From Margaritispora aquatica (taxonomy: Eukaryota > Ascomycota > Leotiomycetes > Helotiales > Discinellaceae): 64,000 nucleotides of DNA. The translations under genes and the position numbers were made by a program. Within the stretch, counting starts at the first letter, position 1; each line of letters starts with the position of its first letter. The stretch is taken from positions 262,271-326,270 of the forward strand of contig VJWN01000021.1 in NCBI GenBank assembly GCA_007644065.1, written 5' to 3'. Under the pieces are notes generated by a model. It made no database searches. It had not been told where the DNA came from and worked only from the letters and a program-made list of their open reading frames with translations. This document shows positions 58,398 through 64,000 of the stretch, in pieces.

Positions 58398-60618
58398 TTA
58401 TACCCGAGTCCTACCATGCATCAATTTTATATCCCGAGACAGATCATGCATAGCCGCAGCTAATCTTCCTTCTCTCCCCTGTATAGCCAAAGCAGGTGGG
58501 TCTTGAAACATCTCATAGTCTTGCTCACAATAAGTATCAGCAGCTGGAAGTGTTCCATCCTGGAAATAAGCATTGATGGCCTTAGCAGAACACACTGACG
58601 GTGCAGCCAGCGAGCAATGTCCATACGACTTCTGCACAAGCACCACAGATCCAGGAAATCTGCCCGAATTGTTCCTCGCACTCAACAAGGGCGTAACGTT
58701 ATCTGCAATGTTGCCAATGAACAGTATAGGAAAAGCCGTGGTGGTATTCCATGGACCGGCGAATCGGTATTTGGGCCGCACAGTTCTACCAGCGCAGGAA
58801 AGCTTGAAGTGGGCGTTTGAGGCCCCAGCGAAGCGACTGATATTAATGAGAGTCTTTGCGTATTCTGCGAATGAGTCGGCCGGGTCCGTATATTGCTCTC
58901 CGTCGGAACACATGATTGCTGGGAAGGCGTCATTGCCGTCTGAGGTATCGGTTGGGATGGTGGGAAGGATATCATCCGCGGTGCAGAAGTCTAGAGTTGC
59001 AGGTTCGCTACCTTCATTGTACATGTTATAGAAAGGAAGTCCTGTCCATTCATCAGTTATATCATGGAAAAATTTGAATTAGGCGTTTATAAAGTTCCAA
59101 CTTCAATCCAAACGAGAAATCAGAAGGGAGAATATACGTCAGCTTACCATTCTTGTTTTCTAAGGCAACCAAAGCTTCTGCGAGATCTTTGGCTCTGTGG
59201 ATCATCTTGTATAGACAAGTTCGAATTAGAAGCTGCAGCTTAGAGTACGTCACGAGCTCTGGCATCAAAGGCTCCGTTCCGTTTGCATACGCTGGGATTG
59301 CTACTGGGCTTCGCTTCAATGTTTCGAGAAGTGCAAAGAATCGGGCTTCTATTACGTTAGCACTTCCTGGGGCATAGAAAGCACACTTTTCAGGACCTGC
59401 TTTGAAGCAAAACTCGAAAAAGGCTTCCATGATCTTGTCAGTGTCTTCCAGGAAGTTGATCTGCTCCAGGCTGTACCAGTCGTGGTAATCGACATTACCT
59501 ATTGCACTTTAGCGATATAGTACATGGAGAAGTGTGTTCCCTTACCATCGCTCACGAGTCTCTCAACACGATCCGGAAACATTGCGGCGAAAGTTCCACC
59601 TAAGATGGTTCCATAGCTGAAACCCCAATAACTGAGTTTTGGATAACCTGCTTTCTCCGATATCTCAAGCATGTCTCGAGCATGAGATGCTGTGCTCAAA
59701 TGCTCCAACAACTTTGGTGTGGATTTATTCATGTAGATTTCACATTGTTTCGAGTATGCCTCATTTTGAACGAATGCTTCATAAACGAGTCCAGGATACG
59801 CATCAACGACACCAATCTCCGTAGCGTCCCAGTCATGACGTTTTTGGGCAGAGCCCCAACATTCAATGCGAGGCACTGAAGCTCCAACTATGATTTTTAT
59901 ACATTAGCCATCCTTCACAGAAACCTCAGGATAACTACTCACTGCCTCGTGGGTCGAAACTCACGATGTCCTAGAGTTGTTAGCCAGCCGTACTTGAAAC
60001 CTCGCAGGCTCAACGTGTCTCACATAGTTGTCTCCAACAATTGCCTGAATTTTTTCACCGTGGCTTTTGATGATCGAAACGCCAGAGCCACCAGGCCCCT
60101 AAACAGAAGATGTTAGGTTTGACTTGATTCATTCAAGTTGAATAGAGGAAGTCTACTCACTCCGGGATTGACGAACATAGGGCCTCTGTAGTCCTTCTTC
60201 TCCTTGGCTTTGAGACGAATGACAGCAATCACAACTCTTTCATCTTCCGAGGGATCGAGCCAATCCAGCGGCACCTAAGCAACTTTTGAGCACGAGCACA
60301 TGCGCGGTTGGAGGAGGTATCTAAACTTACGTCCAGTCTAGCACAGTCAAACTTGGCATCATAGCATTCTTGCCATTGTAAGTCTCTACTTGGAGATAGG
60401 TTTACCCAGTCCCATGAGCCATTCTTTGAAATTTGCACCGTCGGAGCAACTAGTACCTGGCTCGGACTATTCGAAATGCTAAGCAGTACTTGGAAACCAC
60501 CAAGGACGACAAGAGCGAGAAGTGCTAGACCTATATTAGGTCGTCTCCGACTTAGCCCTGCATTGCCGGACGCGTGGCTAAGTAGCCTCTGACTGCCGAA
60601 GTCTCCTTTGATGTCCAT
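58398..60618 (-). CDS. Membrane-anchored TAP-like alpha/beta hydrolase
   Basis: 613 residues, exons 60618-60331, 60274-60161, 60098-60024, 59970-59943 (28 nt), 59887-59546, 59498-59148 and 59041-58398. A cytoplasmic start is followed by one hydrophobic helix (about 28-47, NIGLALLALVVLGGFQVLL), a signal anchor. The hydrolase domain has the oxyanion loop NPGGPGGSG across an intron, FDPRGIGAS, and nucleophile elbow YWGFSYGT (Ser259). The C-terminal TAP-like domain carries the acid in GNIADNVTP and the His in SYGHCSLA. The family includes tripeptidyl and prolyl aminopeptidases (peptidase S33) and related esterases; the substrate cannot be read. It is divergent from the siderophore-transporter gene, sharing 1.2 kb of upstream DNA. 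Confidence 0.9.
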
Positions 60619-61799
60619 CGTAGGGAAGTTGTACGACAGAAGGCCTCACTAGATGAAGGCGTTGAAATCAGGTCTGGAAAGTGTTGTATTGAGTGTTATA
60701 GCTGATATACAAGGTAATAATGATCATCAGGCAGGTCCACCTCTCACGATACTGCCATTTGAGATGAGGTGTTTGAAGCAAATACTCAAGCTTTTCAAAC
60801 CGGGGTCATGCTTAAACATACGATAAGAGTTTTGCTCCATTTTATCCAGCTTGGCATCGGCCTCATCGGTACGCGTCAGCCGATCAAATTCATCAATTTT
60901 ATCAGTATCTCACGCTCTAATGGCCGCCGAGCGAAAGGAGACCCTTGACATTATTGCAAGAATGGGGGGAGGTTTGTCGTCAAAATCTAACCGATATCGA
61001 AGCGAAGTCCGAAGCACTTGTGGGTGGGGGAAAATGTCTCCTCCTTCCTAATATAGTCTAGCGTATGATGACCAACTGTTGAAGTCAATCACGACGTTCG
61101 GTCTTTATGTCAATAGCTGCATCATGATTTGCTCGTCCACTCGTCCACCCAGTCTACCATTGTCGCTCCAACTTGAGCGGTTCCAATAGCCATTGATATC
61201 ACTTGGAGCTCACAAGCAACTGTTTTGGGCCTGGGCATCTTGATATGGTCACGTTTTTCATCACATCTCGGAGATGAATCCTGGTGTACTCGCCTATCCA
61301 TGTTGTGACAGCAGCTGCATTGCGCATTACACTCTCTTGAGCCTTTCAATATCGAGAGGAGACGTCTAGATAAGCTATACAGACCTTCAGATAGCGAGTT
61401 GAGATAGCGATGTTCTCAAGTCTCAAGATATTAGACAAGGGACTTTGTGCGGAGAGCCAGGGGGCAATCCCATGTTCGACGTCTTTAGACTTCTGGGAAA
61501 TACCACTTTCAGTAGCGATCCCTTTCTAGTCCTGGAACGTTGCAATCGAGTACTGGAGTTCGGAGCCCAAGAGACTGGTCTGACCGGTCTTGCGACTCGC
61601 CTTCTCCACTTGCATATCAGTACCCTTGATTGTTGCATGTTCATTTTGGCTCCAATAACCATAATATTGATTTGCATTGTCGGCCGATGGCGAACACAGG
61701 TAATCATATATACCAGTGTAACAGTACTCTAGACAGTTGTTTGCTTTGAATAAACTGTCGGATTCTTCCTCTTGCAATTCTTCTTTTTCAACCGCCAAA
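60619..61799. promoter_or_regulatory. Divergent promoter with clustered GATA sites
   Basis: 1.18 kb between the hydrolase and the MFS transporter. Three HGATAR-type sites (AGATAA at 61368, AGATAG at 61389 and 61402) lie within 40 nt, about 400 nt upstream of the transporter ATG. GATA repressors of the SreA/Sre1 type control fungal siderophore transporters, so iron regulation is a reasonable inference. Confidence 0.45.
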
Positions 61800-64000
61800 A
61801 TGGGTTTCGGAGACAAGATCTCGAGTCTTCTACATCCCTCATCTGTACCAGATGTTATCGAAGTGACTCCTTCAAACAATGGATCGGATGTCTCAGATGG
61901 TGGCGAGAAGGGCAAAGATGGATACAAAGTTCAGGTGACCACAACACCAGCTGATGAACACGCTCCTGGTGTCTCGACTATTGAAGCAGCACAAGCAGTC
62001 TGGGGGAAAAGGGGATTTCGTTTGATTCTTCTTGGGTACAGTACTTCCTTGAAAGCATTCCCCAGAGCATGACTGACCTTGCATGACAGATTAGCAATGA
62101 TGATGATCCTTTTGTAAGCTAAGACCCATTCCTTCCGACTTCAACTACAACGCTAACATGGCAGTGAACTCGATAATTCCACAGTGTACACATACAGCAA
62201 CTATGCTACCTCTGATTTCAGTCAGTTATCGGCTCTTGGCACATTGGGTACTGCTACAACAATCATCTTTGCTGTCGTTAAACCTCCCATCGCTAAACTT
62301 TCCAATGTTATTGGTCGTGGCCAGACATTCTGCATAACAATCACTTGCTACCTCTTGGCCTACTTTTGTATGGCCTCTGCCAAGACTATCGGTCCTTATG
62401 CTGCAGGTATGTAACACCTTCGCTACTTTCCGGACTATCGCAGTAAGCTTTTGCAAATTTAACTTTCTAATTATCCGAAAAGGCATGGTATTCTATAACA
62501 TTGGACAAAGTGGGACAAATGTCATGACAGTAAGCTTGCATTAGAATCCTGTGATAAGACATAGTACTGATTCTGCTCCAGAACGTTTTGATTTCCGATA
62601 TCACAACTCCAAGGTGGAGAGGATTCGCGATTGGGATATCGTATTTCCCGTTTCTAATCACGCCTTGGGTCTCCGCTATCATTGTTGGTAGCGTTGTCGG
62701 CGAAGGTGGAATTGGTAAGCCTTTAACCGTCGACTACTCATATCAGTCACTCATTATTGTGTGGTGCTAACGCCTAAACTTCTAGGTTGGCGATGGGGTA
62801 TTGGCATGTTTGCTATTCGTAAGTGCTTCCCAACTTGCCACGCATTGGTCACGAGACACTGACCTCTTTCAGTCATGCCTTTTGGTGCATCCTTCATCAT
62901 CGGAACTTTGCTATACTACCAAAGGAAAGCAAAGAAGATGGGTCTTATCAAACCACGGAAGATGTCAATCTATGACTTTTGCTCGGAAATCGACCTAGGA
63001 GGTATCATCTTATTCGTTGCCGGCTTTGCATGCCTTCTTCTTCCTTTGACTATTGCGGCGTCTCAACCTCGTGGCTGGAAGACGCCTTGGATTATCGCCC
63101 TCATTATCATCGGAGCTTTTATTCTAGTTGGCTTGCCATTCTATGAAAAGCATTTCGCTGTTAATCCAATTACGCCTATGTTTTACTTCAAGAACGCGAC
63201 AATCGTGTTGTCCTGTCTATTGATTGCTATGGATAGTGTCGGATTCGCTGCAACTCACACATATCTTTACGCCTGGGGCACAGTCACGCACAATTTGACG
63301 CCAACTGTGGCCAGCTTTTATGTGTATGTCAATGGAGTCATGCAATGCTTCGTGGGCATCTTTGCCGGATGGATCATGTGGTACACTGGACGCTACAAGT
63401 GGTTGGTCATGTCAGGTGCTGTTATTAGACTCATTGGATACGGAGTCATGATCAGGCTTCGTGGCCAGGACAACTCACTTGGTGAGCTTATCGGTCAGCA
63501 ACTTATTCAAGGCACTGGGTCAGGCATTATCTCTACCTGTCTTCTCATTCCTCCCCAGCTTGTTGTCCCCCATGGACAAGTTGCTCAGGTTTTGGCACTG
63601 GTATTCTCGCTTTCGTTCCTTGGCAGCAGTGTTGGCTCAACAATCGCTGGCGCCATCTATACGAACACTATGCGAGAGTCTTTGAGGAAAGCTTTGGGCA
63701 CAGATGGAACCTCGGAGCTCATCGACTCATTGTACAACTCTATTAGAGGCGAACTACCTGAATGGAACTCCCCTGAGAGAATTGCTATCAACTACGCGGT
63801 AAGTCATTGCGTTCCCGGCACCTCAACTCAATCTAATTGGTTATAGTATTCCGATGTCATGCGATACATCACATATGCAGCAATTGGTGCTTCCATTCCA
63901 GCACTGATCATGTGTTGGTTCTTGCCAAATCTTGAGTTGCCTGCGTAAGTATAGCTTTAAGCCGCTGTACTGCATATGCTAATAATCGAACAGGGACAAA
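61800..64000 (+). CDS. Siderophore-type MFS transporter (SIT family), partial
   Basis: Runs off the window. Exons 61800-62035, 62090-62113 (24 nt), 62165-62406, 62483-62529, 62582-62714, 62786-62818 (33 nt), 62873-63798, 63847-63944, 63994-64000+. A hydrophilic N-terminus of about 65 residues (GYKVQVTTTPADEHAPGVST) is followed by the SIT-type first helix region (LDNSTVYTYSNYATSDF). The motif-A-like loop is KLSNVIGRGQTF; further blocks are FYNIGQSGTNVM, ISDITTPRWRGF, GWRWGIGMFAI and QLIQGTGSGIISTCLL. Fourteen membrane helices are expected. The family imports Fe3+-siderophore complexes by proton symport. Which siderophore is unknown. The 3' end, including the usual long last extracellular loop, is beyond 64000. 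Confidence 0.92.

Noticed and set aside
1..64000. CRISPR array, insertion sequence or prophage
   Set aside because: The DNA is eukaryotic with spliceosomal introns; no spaced repeat array, transposase or phage gene was seen.

Overview
The window is fungal nuclear DNA, most likely from a filamentous ascomycete (Pezizomycotina). Genes carry many short introns of about 45-70 nt with GTAAGT/GTATGT-type donors and CTAAC-like branch points. The gene content is also typical: HET proteins, a psi-factor-producing oxygenase, a heme-thiolate peroxygenase, an NAD(P)H nitrite reductase and a siderophore transporter. The style fits Leotiomycetes, but I cannot prove the class by reading alone. I rebuilt exon structures by eye from splice signals, reading frame and family conservation. 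Summed exon lengths are multiples of three for every complete gene model listed.

Layout. 1-0.9 kb: a CpA/TpG-poor, RIP-like relic abutting a broken BTB/POZ gene. 1.3-5 kb: a HET-domain gene convergent with a six-exon amino-acid permease. 5-8 kb: gene-poor, with simple repeats. 8-9 kb: a secreted rhamnogalacturonan acetylesterase-like SGNH hydrolase. 9-11.6 kb: repeats and a weak hypothetical gene. 12-15.5 kb: a mitochondrial 3-hydroxyacyl-CoA dehydrogenase-like protein whose usual catalytic-histidine position is Leu, and a CaCA cation exchanger. 17-18.6 kb: a secreted heme-thiolate peroxygenase. 19.9-29.4 kb: a PHD-finger protein, an SRPK-like kinase, a mitochondrial class III CoA-transferase, an unassigned five-exon gene and an unassigned protein built from two diverged copies of one domain. 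29.4-33.6 kb: gene-poor, with membrane-protein-like fragments.

33.6-41.8 kb: a Rossmann NAD(P)-binding protein, a second and larger HET protein, a Cys-rich GPI-anchored surface protein and a DUF2235 hydrolase. 43.1-47.4 kb: a 13-exon dioxygenase/P450 fusion (Ppo family, oxylipin synthesis). 47.9-48.2 kb: an assembly gap of 288 N that swallows the 3' end of the nitrite reductase gene (48.2-50.8 kb). 50.8-54.6 kb: gene-poor, ending in a 16-bp tandem repeat in the leader of a hypothetical gene. 56-57.5 kb: a large disordered protein. 58.4-60.6 kb: a membrane-anchored TAP-like alpha/beta hydrolase, divergent from a siderophore-type MFS transporter that runs off the window end at 64 kb.

No single biosynthetic cluster is evident. 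Most genes look like independent housekeeping, nutrient-uptake, recognition and secreted functions. The strongest oddities are the duplicated-domain protein at 28.3-29.4 kb, the dehydrogenase-like protein without its histidine, the nitrite reductase whose missing C-terminus does not fit in the stated gap, the 27-bp palindrome at 21.9 kb, and the very short coding exons.
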